Assembly (NCBI GenBank): GCA_017556045.1
Contig: JAFZFF010000067.1
Coordinates: forward strand, 1 to 64,000
From: Bacteroidaceae bacterium
Lineage (GTDB): Bacteria > Bacteroidota > Bacteroidia > Bacteroidales > Bacteroidaceae
Length of the DNA stretch: 64,000 nucleotides
Direction of reading: 5' to 3'
How positions within the stretch are numbered: the stretch's first letter is position 1; every line of letters begins with the position of its first letter. Below are positions 36,596 to 46,550 of the stretch, one piece after another. The notes under the pieces were generated by a model that was given only the letters and a program-made list of their open reading frames with translations, made no database searches and was not told the origin of the DNA. The position numbers and the translations under genes are program-made.

Positions 36596-38017
36596 ATGAA
36601 GGATCAGTTCGCATCATATTTCGAGAAACCCGAATTTAAGGAAACCTTTGCACGCTATGAGGAGATGTTGCAGAGTGGCTACACACGCTACTTCGAAGCT
36701 ACAGAACTCACCGAAATCGCCGAATACTACGCTATGTACGGTGACTCAAAGCGTGCCGAGGAGGCACTCGACTATGCTCTGCGACTGCACCCCGACAATA
36801 TCGATGCACTCATCTTCAAGGCACGCGCACGCCTCATCAATGGACAGCTGAGCGAAGCTATCAACATCGCCGCTTGTATCACTGACCAGAGCGATCGCGA
36901 AGTGATGTTCCTCAAAGCCGAGCTGGCACTCGCCGACATGAAGCATGAGCAAGCCACCGAGATACTGCGCACTTTGGTGGAGACCGAGGGATACGCAGCC
37001 GGCACCTATGCCGACATCGTAGACCTGCTCGTCGACAATAAGCAGATAGACATGGCCAACGACTGGCTCGAAGAGGCACTCACACGCCACCCCGACAAAC
37101 AGATACTGATAGAGTCTGCGGCCTTCAGTTACGGACAGCAAGAGCGATTTGACGAGGCCATAGCGGCGTACAACAAGTTGCTCGACATCGACCCCTACTC
37201 TAACCTCTACTGGGAGGAACTGGGCAAGATACACTTCCTGCGCGAGGAGTATGACAAGGCTATCGATGCCTTCGAGTTTGCCATCGCCATCAACAATGAC
37301 GACAAGCGCTATGCCACGTATGCCGCGGCCAACAGCTACTATAACATAGGCAACTATGAGCGTGCCGAGGAGTATTACCAGCAGGTACACGAGTGTTACC
37401 CCAACACGGTAGACCCACTCTTCCACATGGGCATGTGCCGTGTCAATAGCGGCGACGACGAGAAGGCGCTCGACTACTTCACCCAAGCCCTCATCACCGT
37501 GCCCGAGGGTAGCGAGGAGCAAGCACAAATATACAGCCAGCTATCGCTCATCTTCAGCCGCAAGGGAGAGCATGAGCGGGCACTCGCATACGTCGACCAG
37601 GCTCTGCTCATATGCCCCGAAAACACAGAACTCATCATCATGAAGGGCCACGAGCTATTGTGTCAGGGATTCTTCGACAAGAGCAACGAGTTCTTCCTCG
37701 AAGCCCTCACCCTCAAGCCCGAGCAGGGAGAACGCACACTCTTCCTCATCGCCGTATCAATGATGGAGAACAACCGTTACGAGATGAGCTACAACATACT
37801 GCGTCTGCTCAGAGACAACCCCGCCATCGAAGCCGACCTATTGTATCCCTACCTATGTCTGTGTGAGTGGGTATTACACATAGGCAACCTCGAGGAGACC
37901 CTCGCCAAGTCACTCACCATAAGCCCCCGCAAGACCTACGAGATATTTAACATCCCTGCAGCACAGGGCGAAACCGCAGCAGAGATGATAGAGAGGCTTA
38001 AGCTAATTGACAAGTAA
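36596..38017 (+). CDS. Tetratricopeptide-repeat protein
   Basis: The 473-residue protein consists of about eight to ten TPR units (for example AEEALDYALRLHPDNIDALIFKA near 55-75, FDEAIAAYNKLLDIDPYS and ERAEEYYQQVHECYPNT). There is no signal peptide or membrane segment, so it is cytosolic. It is widely present in Bacteroidales in this form and has no assigned role; TPR domains mediate protein-protein contacts. The dedA-type and GH127 genes follow at 53 and 17 bases, suggesting an operon, although the upstream hairpin sits at its start. Confidence 0.85.
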   Translation: MKDQFASYFEKPEFKETFARYEEMLQSGYTRYFEATELTEIAEYYAMYGDSKRAEEALDYALRLHPDNIDALIFKARARLINGQLSEAINIAACITDQSDREVMFLKAELALADMKHEQATEILRTLVETEGYAAGTYADIVDLLVDNKQIDMANDWLEEALTRHPDKQILIESAAFSYGQQERFDEAIAAYNKLLDIDPYSNLYWEELGKIHFLREEYDKAIDAFEFAIAINNDDKRYATYAAANSYYNIGNYERAEEYYQQVHECYPNTVDPLFHMGMCRVNSGDDEKALDYFTQALITVPEGSEEQAQIYSQLSLIFSRKGEHERALAYVDQALLICPENTELIIMKGHELLCQGFFDKSNEFFLEALTLKPEQGERTLFLIAVSMMENNRYEMSYNILRLLRDNPAIEADLLYPYLCLCEWVLHIGNLEETLAKSLTISPRKTYEIFNIPAAQGETAAEMIERLKLIDK

Positions 38018-38070
38018 CAATCGGCTTGGTAAAGAAAAGAAACGAAGATAACACAAAACTAAAATAAGAC

Positions 38071-38700
38071 ATGGAATCTGTACAATTCATCCAATGGTGC
38101 TTAGATCACCTCAACTACTGGACAGTCACCCTATTGATGACCATCGAAAGTTCATTCATCCCCTTTCCTTCAGAGATTGTAGTGCCCCCTGCTGCTTACC
38201 GAGCAGCCTCTACCGGTGAACTCAACATCTGGCTCGTCATCTTCTTCTCTACCCTGGGAGCTGTATTTGGTGCGCTCATCAATTACTACCTCGCCCTATG
38301 GCTCGGCAAGCCCATCGTGTATAAGTTTGCCAATAGCCGCTTCGGTCACATGTGCCTTATCAACCAAGAAAAGGTAGAGACCGCAGAGAAGTTCTTCAAC
38401 AAGCATGGTGTGATAGCGACCTTCATCGGACGCCTCGTAACAGTAGTACGCCAGCTCATCTCTATCCCTGCCGGCTTGGCTAAGATGAACATCGTGAAGT
38501 TCATCATCTACACTGCTCTCGGCGCAGGTATCTGGAATGCTGTGCTCGCAGCCCTCGGCTGGTATCTCGAGTCAGTAGTACCCGAAGAGGAACTCATCAG
38601 CACCGTTACTGAGTATAGCGACATCATCGGATACGCTATCGTAGCACTCGTAGTACTCGGCCTCGGATACATCATCTACAAGGGTGTAAAGAAGAAGTAA
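38071..38700 (+). CDS. DedA-family membrane protein
   Basis: The 209-residue protein has four to five membrane helices. The DedA signature IESSFIPFPSEIVVPPAAY at about 25-45 and GRLVTVVRQLISIPAGLAKMN are conserved: the acidic residue and the Arg pair are needed for transport in E. coli homologues. DedA members flip lipids such as undecaprenyl phosphate or phosphatidylethanolamine and maintain membrane potential. The exact lipid is not readable. It is the middle gene of a probable three-gene operon. Confidence 0.9.
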   Translation: MESVQFIQWCLDHLNYWTVTLLMTIESSFIPFPSEIVVPPAAYRAASTGELNIWLVIFFSTLGAVFGALINYYLALWLGKPIVYKFANSRFGHMCLINQEKVETAEKFFNKHGVIATFIGRLVTVVRQLISIPAGLAKMNIVKFIIYTALGAGIWNAVLAALGWYLESVVPEEELISTVTEYSDIIGYAIVALVVLGLGYIIYKGVKKK

Positions 38701-38717
38701 TCACCCACCTCTCCACT

Positions 38718-41141
38718 ATGAAAACACTACACATACTCCTCGCCGGATGCTTGGCGTGGGCTACAGCATCGGGATGTATGGCACAGAGCAAGCTATACCC
38801 TCACCTCTTCGACCTCGAGGAGGTGACACTCACCAAGGGCATGTTTAAGAACGCACTCGACCTCAACAATGAGACGCTGCTACAGTACGACGTAGATCGT
38901 CTGCTCACACCATACTTCCGCCAAGCGGGGTTCAGCCAATGGGAGACACAGCACCCCAACTTCCCCAACTGGGGCTCGGGAAGCTTCCGCCTCGACGGAC
39001 ACGTAGGCGGACACTATCTCTCGGCACTCGCGCTGGCCTATGCAGCTACTAAAGAAGAGGATATGCGCACGCGCATGAAGGAGCGCATGGAGTATGTAGT
39101 GGAGAAGATGGCACAGTGTCAATCCGTATTTGACACCAACACCGAGGGTCTCTACGGCTATGTGGGCGGACTGCCCGACAATAGCGTATGGACAGGCCTC
39201 TACCGAGGTGACCTCACGAAGTTCAACCAAAACCGAGGCAACGTACCTCTATACACTATACACAAGGTCTTCGCAGGCTTCCGCGACGCGTGGCTCTATG
39301 CTGACAATGAGCAGGCACGCGAGTGCTTTCTCAAGCTATGTGACTGGGGTGTAAACCTCATTAGCAACCTTAGCGATAGCCAGATGCAAGACATCCTCAA
39401 CACCGAGCATGGAGGCATCAATGAGATGTTTGCCGACGCCTATCAGATGACAGGCGACACACGCTATCTCAAAGCTGCACACCGCTATACACATCAGACG
39501 ATGGTGGACCACATGCAGACGGTCAATACCACCTTCCTCAGCAATAAACATGCCAACACGCAGGTGCCAAAATTTATCGGATTCGCCCGATTGGCCGAAC
39601 TCTCTGACGCCCCTAAGTTACGACGCTCGGCAGAGAACTTTTGGACGGATGTAGTGGAAAATCGTACCGTAGCATTGGGCGGCAACAGCGTCAATGAGCA
39701 CTTCGTACAGCATAGTAATAGCCCCCACCACATCACCATGACCGATGGCCCCGAGAGCTGCAACACCAACAACATGCTCAAGCTCACAGAGACCCTCTTT
39801 GCCGACGAGGCACATGGCAAGTATGGCGACTATTATGAGATGGCAATGTTTAATCATATCCTCTCTACCCAACACCCCGAGACAGGCGGATACGTATACT
39901 TCACCTCACTACGCCCACAACACTATCGCATGTATTCGCAGGTAAACAAGGGCATGTGGTGTTGCGTAGGTACGGGTATGGAAAACCATAGCAAGTATGG
40001 CGAGTTCGTCTATAGCCGCAATGCTGAGACCAACACCCTCTATGTAAATCTCTTTGTACCCTCGAAACTCACCAATAAGACCTACGCCCTCACACAAGAG
40101 ACCCGCTTCCCCTACGAGCAGGGTACGACGATCACCATCGACAAGACAGGCACCTACACCATTGCCATACGCAAGCCCTCATGGTGTGGCGATATGGGTC
40201 TAGACATCAGTAGCTCATCAAAGAGCGTTACAGAGCACAATGGATACCTCCATATCAAAGGACGCTGGAAGGCAGGCGACAAGATCAGCGTATCGCTCCC
40301 TATGCGTATCAACTACCTCCCCTGCCCTGGGTACGATACCTATATCGCACTGCGCTATGGACCCATACTCCTGGGAGCTATCACCAGCACTGATGACCTC
40401 ACAGGCCAACATGCTGGTGAGGGACGTATGGACCATGCCCCAGGCCTTGGCAAGCAGCTAAGTCTCACCTCGGCACCTATGCTCATTGGCCATCGCCAAC
40501 AAATACTCGACGCCATCTATATGGTCGATGCCGAGAAGCTACATTTCAAGATACATCCAGGCATATACAACGACCCACGTTGGTACGACCTCATCCTGCA
40601 ACCCTTCTACACCATCCACGAAGCGCGTTACATGATCTACTGGCAGAAACTCACTCCCGAAGAATGGGCCAAAGCATGCCAACAATTGATGGCCGAAGAG
40701 GAGGCAAAGATGAAGCTCGAAGCCCGCACACTCGACTTCGTCGCTACAGGTGAGCAACAGAGCGATGCAGGACACGCCCTACAAGGCACCTTCGGCAAAG
40801 GCTCATACGATGGCGAGTTTTATGTAGATACCCAAAGTGGCCAATCATTCAGCTACGAGCTCTCCACACAAGGCATCGAGGACAACCTGTCATTGATGTG
40901 CCGCTTCCATGCCGCAGACGTAGGACGCGTAGTCACCATCTACATCAACGACAAAGAGCTGACACACATGACCATGGAAAGAAAGCCCTTCACTGGACAA
41001 TACAATTGGGAATACCCCATCAGCAAAGACCTTCTACACACCGAAGGCACCCTACCCGATAGCATCACCGTACGCTTCCACGCCTCAGGACATACCCCCG
41101 CCCCTGGGTTATACTACCTAAGACTACTACGTAAAGAATAA
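38718..41141 (+). CDS. GH127-family beta-L-arabinofuranosidase-like enzyme, exported
   Basis: The 807-residue protein has a signal peptide (LLAGCLAWATASGCMAQ). It is a GH127 (DUF1680) enzyme with an alpha/alpha barrel. The metal site of characterised family members is visible: ESC in GPESCNTNNML near 346-348 and two adjacent Cys in WCCVGTGMENHSKYGE near 415. In these enzymes one Cys acts as the nucleophile and a zinc ion is held by Glu and Cys. C-terminal beta modules (about 650-800) follow. Beta-L-arabinofuranosides from plant glycans are the likely substrate. No SusC/D genes flank it. It is the last gene of the TPR-DedA operon. Confidence 0.9.
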   Translation: MKTLHILLAGCLAWATASGCMAQSKLYPHLFDLEEVTLTKGMFKNALDLNNETLLQYDVDRLLTPYFRQAGFSQWETQHPNFPNWGSGSFRLDGHVGGHYLSALALAYAATKEEDMRTRMKERMEYVVEKMAQCQSVFDTNTEGLYGYVGGLPDNSVWTGLYRGDLTKFNQNRGNVPLYTIHKVFAGFRDAWLYADNEQARECFLKLCDWGVNLISNLSDSQMQDILNTEHGGINEMFADAYQMTGDTRYLKAAHRYTHQTMVDHMQTVNTTFLSNKHANTQVPKFIGFARLAELSDAPKLRRSAENFWTDVVENRTVALGGNSVNEHFVQHSNSPHHITMTDGPESCNTNNMLKLTETLFADEAHGKYGDYYEMAMFNHILSTQHPETGGYVYFTSLRPQHYRMYSQVNKGMWCCVGTGMENHSKYGEFVYSRNAETNTLYVNLFVPSKLTNKTYALTQETRFPYEQGTTITIDKTGTYTIAIRKPSWCGDMGLDISSSSKSVTEHNGYLHIKGRWKAGDKISVSLPMRINYLPCPGYDTYIALRYGPILLGAITSTDDLTGQHAGEGRMDHAPGLGKQLSLTSAPMLIGHRQQILDAIYMVDAEKLHFKIHPGIYNDPRWYDLILQPFYTIHEARYMIYWQKLTPEEWAKACQQLMAEEEAKMKLEARTLDFVATGEQQSDAGHALQGTFGKGSYDGEFYVDTQSGQSFSYELSTQGIEDNLSLMCRFHAADVGRVVTIYINDKELTHMTMERKPFTGQYNWEYPISKDLLHTEGTLPDSITVRFHASGHTPAPGLYYLRLLRKE

Positions 41142-41304
41142 GAAATTAGGATACTGTAAAGCCCCACATCAACATAGAAGCGAATCAAGTGTCAATGAAA
41201 AGTTCAAATGGGTAATGCCGACATTTTTCTTGCACACATTCGCCGTTTTGAGTGCAAATAATCACTTTTTATTGCCGAGAAAGCCTGCTTTAGCCATCTA
41301 ACAA

Positions 41305-41335
41305 TTTGTAAATTCGCGCTTTATTCATATCTTTG
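41305..41335 (+). promoter_or_regulatory. Promoter of the acyltransferase/acyl-CoA ligase operon
   Basis: TTTG (41305-41308) and TATCTTTG (41328-41335) are 19 bases apart, a perfect match. The spacer TAAATTCGCGCTTTATTCA resembles the CGCTCGCTTATTCG element. Leader about 75 bases. The rest of the 274-base spacer before it holds nothing I recognise. Confidence 0.8.
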
Positions 41336-41415
41336 CAACAATGCGAAAAAGCACTGATTGGTAAACCATCATTATGTTCGCAACATTTGTTTAAATATAA
41401 AAAAACGACACGATT

Positions 41416-41970
41416 ATGTGGAGAAAATTTTGTGGTTGGCTTTTGAAGGTCATGGGATGGACAGTAGATGACGCTACTGTAGTACCCGAAGACAAGTGTA
41501 TCATACTCGGTGTGCCTCACACCTCGGCATGGGACTTCATCATCTCATACCTCTTCTACACCTCTATCGGTGGACATGCAAAGGTGATGGTGAAGAAGGA
41601 GTTCTTCTTCTGGCCCATAGGTGGACTATTGCGCAAGATCGGCGGACTGCCCGTAGATCGTAAGAATGCTACACGTCTCGTGCTGAGCACCATCAAGGAG
41701 ATGAAGGAGGCTAAAGTGTGTCACCTCGCTCTGGCTCCCGAAGGTACACGCAAGCCTGTCAAGCGCTGGAAGACTGGTTTCCACACCATCGCTCGCGAAG
41801 TGGGCTGCTCTGTATACATGGGTTACTTTGACTGGGGCACCAAGCATGTGGGATGGGGCAAGAAGGTGGAACTGACCGATGACGCCCGCGCCGACATGAA
41901 GCGCATACAGGAGATGTACGAGGAGATGCATCTCGTAGGTAAGCACAAGGATAACTACGTAACTAAATAG
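41416..41970 (+). CDS. PlsC-like 1-acyl-glycerol-3-phosphate acyltransferase
   Basis: The 184-residue protein has the acyltransferase motif HTSAWD (HX4D, near residue 35) and LAPEGTRK (near residue 112), which binds the phosphate. It is shorter than typical PlsC (about 240 residues) but has both motifs and is likely peripheral or membrane-associated. The acyl-CoA ligase starts 12 bases after it, so the two would supply and transfer acyl groups. It may acylate lysophosphatidic acid or another alcohol. Confidence 0.88.
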   Translation: MWRKFCGWLLKVMGWTVDDATVVPEDKCIILGVPHTSAWDFIISYLFYTSIGGHAKVMVKKEFFFWPIGGLLRKIGGLPVDRKNATRLVLSTIKEMKEAKVCHLALAPEGTRKPVKRWKTGFHTIAREVGCSVYMGYFDWGTKHVGWGKKVELTDDARADMKRIQEMYEEMHLVGKHKDNYVTK

Positions 41971-41982
41971 TAAATAGATAAT

Positions 41983-43683
41983 ATGATTCAACTCTACAAG
42001 CGTATGCAGCGCATGAGGGAAAACTATGTGGATACCCTCGCAAAACTTTACGAATACGCAACAACGGCATACGCCAAGAACCAATACACCCAGTGGTACA
42101 ACACAAAAGAGGGTGGATACACCTACCACGAGTTTAAGCAAAAGTGTGATAGCCTCTCTAAGGTATTGACCCAGTACGGTATCGGTGTGGGCGACAAGGT
42201 GGCTATCCTCGCACAGAGCATGCCCAACTGGTCGGTAGCATTCTACGCTACGGCTCCCTTTGGCCGCATCGCCATACCTATCCTCCCCGATAGCTCGGAG
42301 AATGAGGTGACAAACATCATCAACCACTCTGAGAGCAAGGTGATGTTCGTATCACAACGCTTGGCTGGCAAGCTCAGCCGGGAGGTGAAGGATAAGATGA
42401 CGCTCATCTTTGACCTCGACACACTGGAGATCATCAAGGCCGACGAGGAGAAGTTCACCTGTGACGGACGCACCAGCGTACCTACTCCCGACGATATCGC
42501 TACTATCATCTATACCTCGGGTACTACGGGTAGCGCCAAGGGTGTGGTGCTGAGCCACCGCAACCTGACATCTAACGTCATCACCTGCTACCACTCATGT
42601 AAGCGCACTGAGAAGGACCGCTGGCTCAGCGTACTGCCTATGGCTCACACACTGGAGATGACACTCGGTATGCTGTACCCGATGTATTGCGGCGCTACGG
42701 TATACTACTTGCCCAAGCCCCCTGTGGCATCGCTCTTGCTCAAGGCTATCAAGATGGTGAAGCCCACCACTATGCTCACCGTACCGATGATCATCGAGAA
42801 GGTGTATAAGGGAAGTGTGCTCCCCACCATACAGAAGAGCCGTGCGCTCAGCTGGATGAACGAGCATATGAACTGGCTGATGTGTAAGATCATCGGCATG
42901 AAGCTGAAGAAGACCTTCGGCGGACACATGACATTCTACGGCATCGGTGGCGCCAAGCTCGACCCCGAGGTAGAGCGCTTCCTCCTCAAGGCAGGATTCC
43001 CCTATGCCATCGGATACGGACTCACAGAGACCTCTCCCCTCTTGGGCTATGCTATGCACAACTGGCGTGCTGTAGGCTCATTCGGATATCCCGTATATAA
43101 CGTACAGCTCAAGCTCCACAATGTAGACCCCAAGACAGGCGAGGGTGAAGTAGTGGCTAAGGGCCCCAACGTGATGCTCGGATATTACAAGGATCCCGCG
43201 CGCACGAAGAGCGTGTTTACCGAAGACGGATGGTTCCGCACCAGCGATATCGCTACCGTAGACGAGAAGGGACGCTACTTCATCAAGGGACGTAATAGTA
43301 ACATGATCTTGGGTCCCTCGGGTGAGAACATCTACCCCGAAGAGATCGAGAACGTAATCAACAACGTTGAGGGCGTGAGCGAGTCAATCGTCGTAGAGCG
43401 TAATGGTCGCCTCGTAGCACTCGTACAACCCATGGAGAACTACATCGAGTGGGATGGCGAGAACCTCGACAAGATATACGACTTCATCGAGTCATGGAAG
43501 GAGAAGATGCTCAAGGTGGTGAACAAGAATGTAAATAAGTCATCACAGGTAAGCTCGGTAGAGGTGATGAAGGAGCCCTTCGAGAAGACTGCTACTCAGA
43601 AGATTCGCCGCTTCAAATACAAAGAGTCGGCACCTACCGTAGAGCAGGAGAAGAAGGATAAAGATAGCAAGAAGAAGGACTAA
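41983..43683 (+). CDS. AMP-binding long-chain fatty acid-CoA ligase
   Basis: The 566-residue enzyme activates acyl groups through an acyl-AMP. The P-loop YTSGTTGSAKGVVLSHRNL, the GYGLTETSPL motif and TSDIATVDEKGRYFIKGR are standard for the ANL family. Asp of SDIA binds ATP ribose. The C-terminal tail is Lys-rich (KKDKDSKKKD). Together with the preceding PlsC-like gene it may recycle fatty acids into phospholipids. The C-terminal catalytic Lys region (KTATQKIRRF) is present. It ends the operon with a strong terminator. Confidence 0.92.
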   Translation: MIQLYKRMQRMRENYVDTLAKLYEYATTAYAKNQYTQWYNTKEGGYTYHEFKQKCDSLSKVLTQYGIGVGDKVAILAQSMPNWSVAFYATAPFGRIAIPILPDSSENEVTNIINHSESKVMFVSQRLAGKLSREVKDKMTLIFDLDTLEIIKADEEKFTCDGRTSVPTPDDIATIIYTSGTTGSAKGVVLSHRNLTSNVITCYHSCKRTEKDRWLSVLPMAHTLEMTLGMLYPMYCGATVYYLPKPPVASLLLKAIKMVKPTTMLTVPMIIEKVYKGSVLPTIQKSRALSWMNEHMNWLMCKIIGMKLKKTFGGHMTFYGIGGAKLDPEVERFLLKAGFPYAIGYGLTETSPLLGYAMHNWRAVGSFGYPVYNVQLKLHNVDPKTGEGEVVAKGPNVMLGYYKDPARTKSVFTEDGWFRTSDIATVDEKGRYFIKGRNSNMILGPSGENIYPEEIENVINNVEGVSESIVVERNGRLVALVQPMENYIEWDGENLDKIYDFIESWKEKMLKVVNKNVNKSSQVSSVEVMKEPFEKTATQKIRRFKYKESAPTVEQEKKDKDSKKKD

Positions 43684-43731
43684 AAGGTAGGACAGACCTT
43701 TTTGATATCGACAAAAAAGCATACAAAACGT

Positions 43732-43770
43732 GAGGGGACGAGGCCTTTTTGGCTCCGTCCTCTCTTTTTT
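43732..43770 (+). terminator. Terminator of the acyl-CoA ligase gene
   Basis: GAGGGGACGAGGCC pairs with GGCTCCGTCCTCTC around TTTTT with one mismatch, then six T. Confidence 0.88.
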
Positions 43771-43805
43771 AACCAAAATAATTATCATAGATGAAAAACA
43801 ATCGT

Positions 43806-43813
43806 TAAATTTG
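43806..43813 (+). promoter_or_regulatory. -7 promoter element of the patatin-barrel gene
   Basis: TAAATTTG fits TAnnTTTG, about 64 bases upstream of the start codon. The -33 element is not clear. Confidence 0.5.
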
Positions 43814-43876
43814 CGATTATATATACAACTCCATTTGTTGTATAAGGAGTATTGAATATTTAGTATCCGGAGAAAC

Positions 43877-46174
43877 ATGAAGAAGTTTGTGTCGATGCTA
43901 CTCACACTATTCTTACTGACGAGTGTTGTCAACGCCCAGTCAGTGGGTCTCGTGCTCAGCGGAGGAGGAGCCAAAGGCATCACTCACATCGGCATCATAC
44001 AAGCACTCGAGGAGAACGATATCCCCATCGACTACGTGACAGGAACATCCATCGGAGCCATCATAGGTGCGCTGTATGCCATGGGTTATACACCACAGGA
44101 GATGTTAGACCTCATTGGCTCCAAAGAATTCCAGCAATGCTACTCGGGTAAGATTGACGATAGCAACCTCTACTACATCAAGCGAAATGAGCCTACGCCA
44201 GTCCTCTACTCCATCAAGGCCAACTTAGGCGACTCTGCCACGGTAGTGCAAGCTCTGCCACTCAGCCTCATCGACCCCATACACATGAACTTCAAGATAA
44301 TGGAGCTGTGTATGCAAGCTACGGCGGCCTGCAGAGAAGACTTTGATAGTCTGTTTGTGCCCTTCCGTTGCGTGGCATCAGATGTATACAACAAGCGCGA
44401 GATAATCTTCTCACACGGTGACTTAGGCAATGCCGTACGCGCCTCAATGACCTTCCCCTTCGTATTCCGCCCCATCAAGATCGATGGTATATTGGCCTAC
44501 GATGGGGGCATCTACAATAACTTCCCTGCCGACGTGATGAAGCACGACTTTGACCCCGACTTTATCATCGGTAGCGTAGTATCGAGCAACAAGAATCGCG
44601 CCGATAGCGATAACCTGGCAGTGCAGATAGAAAACATGATCATGCATGTGAGCAACTATGAGCTGCCCGACACGAATGGTATATTGATGAATTTCGACCT
44701 GGAAGGAGAGATCGGTCTACTCGACTTTGACAAGGCACAATACCTCTTCGACCTGGGTTATGCCACCACAATGCAGTTTATCGACTCTATCAAAGCCAAG
44801 GTACCCCGCACAGAGCCGCTCGATAGCCTCAACCTGAGGCGTAAGGCTTATAAGCAGACTCTGCCCAGCATCATCTTCAAGAACATCAGCATCAGTGGAG
44901 CCAATAGCTCTCAGCGCAAACTCATCCTCAGTGAGATACGTCCTGAGGGACATCGTTACATCCGATTGGGAGATTTTCGCGATGCCTACTTCCGCCTCTT
45001 GTCAGAGAATACCATCAATGAGATACTGCCTACAGCAACCTACAACCCCAAGGACAAGACATTCGACCTCCACCTTGACGTCTCGATGAAGGACAAGCTG
45101 ACACTCTCCTTCGGTGGCGGACTGTCGACTAGCAATATCAATCAGATATACTACGGGCTCAACTACAACCACCTGCGCAGATACTCTACGGAGGTACAGC
45201 TCGACGGACAATTCGGACGAATGTATAATAATGTACAGCTGATGGGACGCCTCAATATCCCCACAGACATCCCTATGTCACTACGCATACTTGGCTCACA
45301 CTCTAAGCTCAATCACTTTGAGTCGAGCTTCCTCTTTGCGGACAATGTCACCCCTGCATTCAATATGCAAACCGAGACCTTCGCTAAGTTCAAGTTGGCC
45401 CTCCCCTTCATGAATCAGCACAAGGCCGAGTTTGGCGTCGGCTACGGAACTGTCACCGACAACTACGTGCAGGGCACCACCATTGACTTCAACAATATCC
45501 ATTACAACACCAACCGCTACGACCTGCTGGGTGGCTCAGTGGTATTCAAGCGCAATTCGCTCAATAGTGTCCAATATGCCACTAAGGGTATATATCAGCA
45601 CATCTTAGCACAAGTATTCAACGGCTCTAACACCTACGTGCCCTACGGCACGGCAAACCATGAGCCGACGGAAGAACCTGTGTCGTGGCTACAATTCAGT
45701 TTCAAAGACCAACACTATATCCCCATCAAAGACAACTTCATCCTTGGCACCTACGTCGAGGGATACTACTCTTCTCGCAACTTTGCACAGACCTACACCG
45801 CCACCATGATGCAAGCAGGCACCTTTACACCTACCCCGAGTACCCTCTTTAGCTACAACCCCACGTTTCGTGCCAATCAGTACGTGGCTGCAGGAGTAAA
45901 GCCAATATATATGCTCAAGCCCTACCTGCAACTGCGCCTCGAGGCCTATGCCTTCGTACCCATACGCCCCATACTGCAGAATAATATGGGCGAAGCCTAC
46001 TATGGCAAGCAATTCTCTACGATGTCACACCTCGAAGAACTATCTATTGTAGGCCGATTCTCTACGTTTGTCATCAGCGCTTACCTCAATCACGAGAGTT
46101 CATATCCCAGAAAAGTAGGTGCGGGCATCTCACTCGGCTGGTATATGTTCAATAATCGCTTTATCGAGCAGTAA
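43877..46174 (+). CDS. Patatin-like phospholipase with C-terminal outer-membrane barrel
   Basis: The 765-residue protein has a signal peptide (LLTSVVNAQ), then a patatin domain (about 25-210): the oxyanion GGGAKG, nucleophile Ser in GTSIG and the dyad Asp in AYDGGIYNN are intact. A POTRA-like linker (about 310-400, IFKNISISGANSSQRKLILSE) leads to a BamA/TamA-like beta-barrel (about 410-765). This is the PlpD/RssA type V-like layout, in which the lipase is passed to the cell surface. In Bacteroidetes its role is unknown; outer membrane lipid turnover is one option. It is monocistronic. A poly(A)-rich stretch follows it. Confidence 0.9.
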   Translation: MKKFVSMLLTLFLLTSVVNAQSVGLVLSGGGAKGITHIGIIQALEENDIPIDYVTGTSIGAIIGALYAMGYTPQEMLDLIGSKEFQQCYSGKIDDSNLYYIKRNEPTPVLYSIKANLGDSATVVQALPLSLIDPIHMNFKIMELCMQATAACREDFDSLFVPFRCVASDVYNKREIIFSHGDLGNAVRASMTFPFVFRPIKIDGILAYDGGIYNNFPADVMKHDFDPDFIIGSVVSSNKNRADSDNLAVQIENMIMHVSNYELPDTNGILMNFDLEGEIGLLDFDKAQYLFDLGYATTMQFIDSIKAKVPRTEPLDSLNLRRKAYKQTLPSIIFKNISISGANSSQRKLILSEIRPEGHRYIRLGDFRDAYFRLLSENTINEILPTATYNPKDKTFDLHLDVSMKDKLTLSFGGGLSTSNINQIYYGLNYNHLRRYSTEVQLDGQFGRMYNNVQLMGRLNIPTDIPMSLRILGSHSKLNHFESSFLFADNVTPAFNMQTETFAKFKLALPFMNQHKAEFGVGYGTVTDNYVQGTTIDFNNIHYNTNRYDLLGGSVVFKRNSLNSVQYATKGIYQHILAQVFNGSNTYVPYGTANHEPTEEPVSWLQFSFKDQHYIPIKDNFILGTYVEGYYSSRNFAQTYTATMMQAGTFTPTPSTLFSYNPTFRANQYVAAGVKPIYMLKPYLQLRLEAYAFVPIRPILQNNMGEAYYGKQFSTMSHLEELSIVGRFSTFVISAYLNHESSYPRKVGAGISLGWYMFNNRFIEQ

Positions 46175-46286
46175 CATAAAAATGAGGAAAAACACCTATA
46201 AAATGGCGAAAAATGGGCCTTTTTAGGGTAAAAATGAAGAAAAACGAAAAAAATGAAGAAAAAATACAAAAAAAGTTTGCAAACAT

Positions 46287-46317
46287 TTTGCAGTTCCCAA
46301 AAAAAGCTATACCTTTG
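46287..46317 (+). promoter_or_regulatory. Promoter of tRNA-Arg
   Basis: TTTG (46287-46290) and TACCTTTG (46310-46317) are 19 bases apart, a full consensus match. The start site lies about 15 bases before the tRNA. Confidence 0.75.
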
Positions 46318-46339
46318 CATCGCAATTGAGAAAAACAAC

Positions 46340-46413
46340 GGCTCCATAGCTCAACTGAATAGAGCATTTGACTACGGATCAAAAGGTTATAGGTTTGAAT
46401 CCTATTGGAGTCA
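46340..46413 (+). tRNA. trnR: tRNA-Arg(ACG)
   Basis: The 74-base cloverleaf has acceptor GGCTCCA/TGGAGTC with one G-T wobble, D arm GCTC...GAGC, anticodon stem TTTGA/TCAAA, loop CTACGGA (anticodon ACG at 46374-46376) and T arm ATAGG TTTGAAT CCTAT. The ACG anticodon would be deaminated to ICG by TadA. The 3' CCA is not encoded. Confidence 0.95.
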
Positions 46414-46426
46414 CTCAGAAGCGCGA

Positions 46427-46459
46427 AGCGAGTAACACATAGTGTTGCTCGCTTTTTTT
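46427..46459 (+). terminator. Terminator of tRNA-Arg
   Basis: AGCGAGTAACAC (46427-46438) and GTGTTGCTCGCT (46442-46453) pair with one wobble around ATA, followed by T6-7. Confidence 0.88.
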
Positions 46460-46550
46460 CTATATATTCGCACGAACAAACCTACTGCGCCATTGTTGAT
46501 AAGACAGAGCCCTAATACACCATTTACGTATCACTTAAATCTTATCGATT

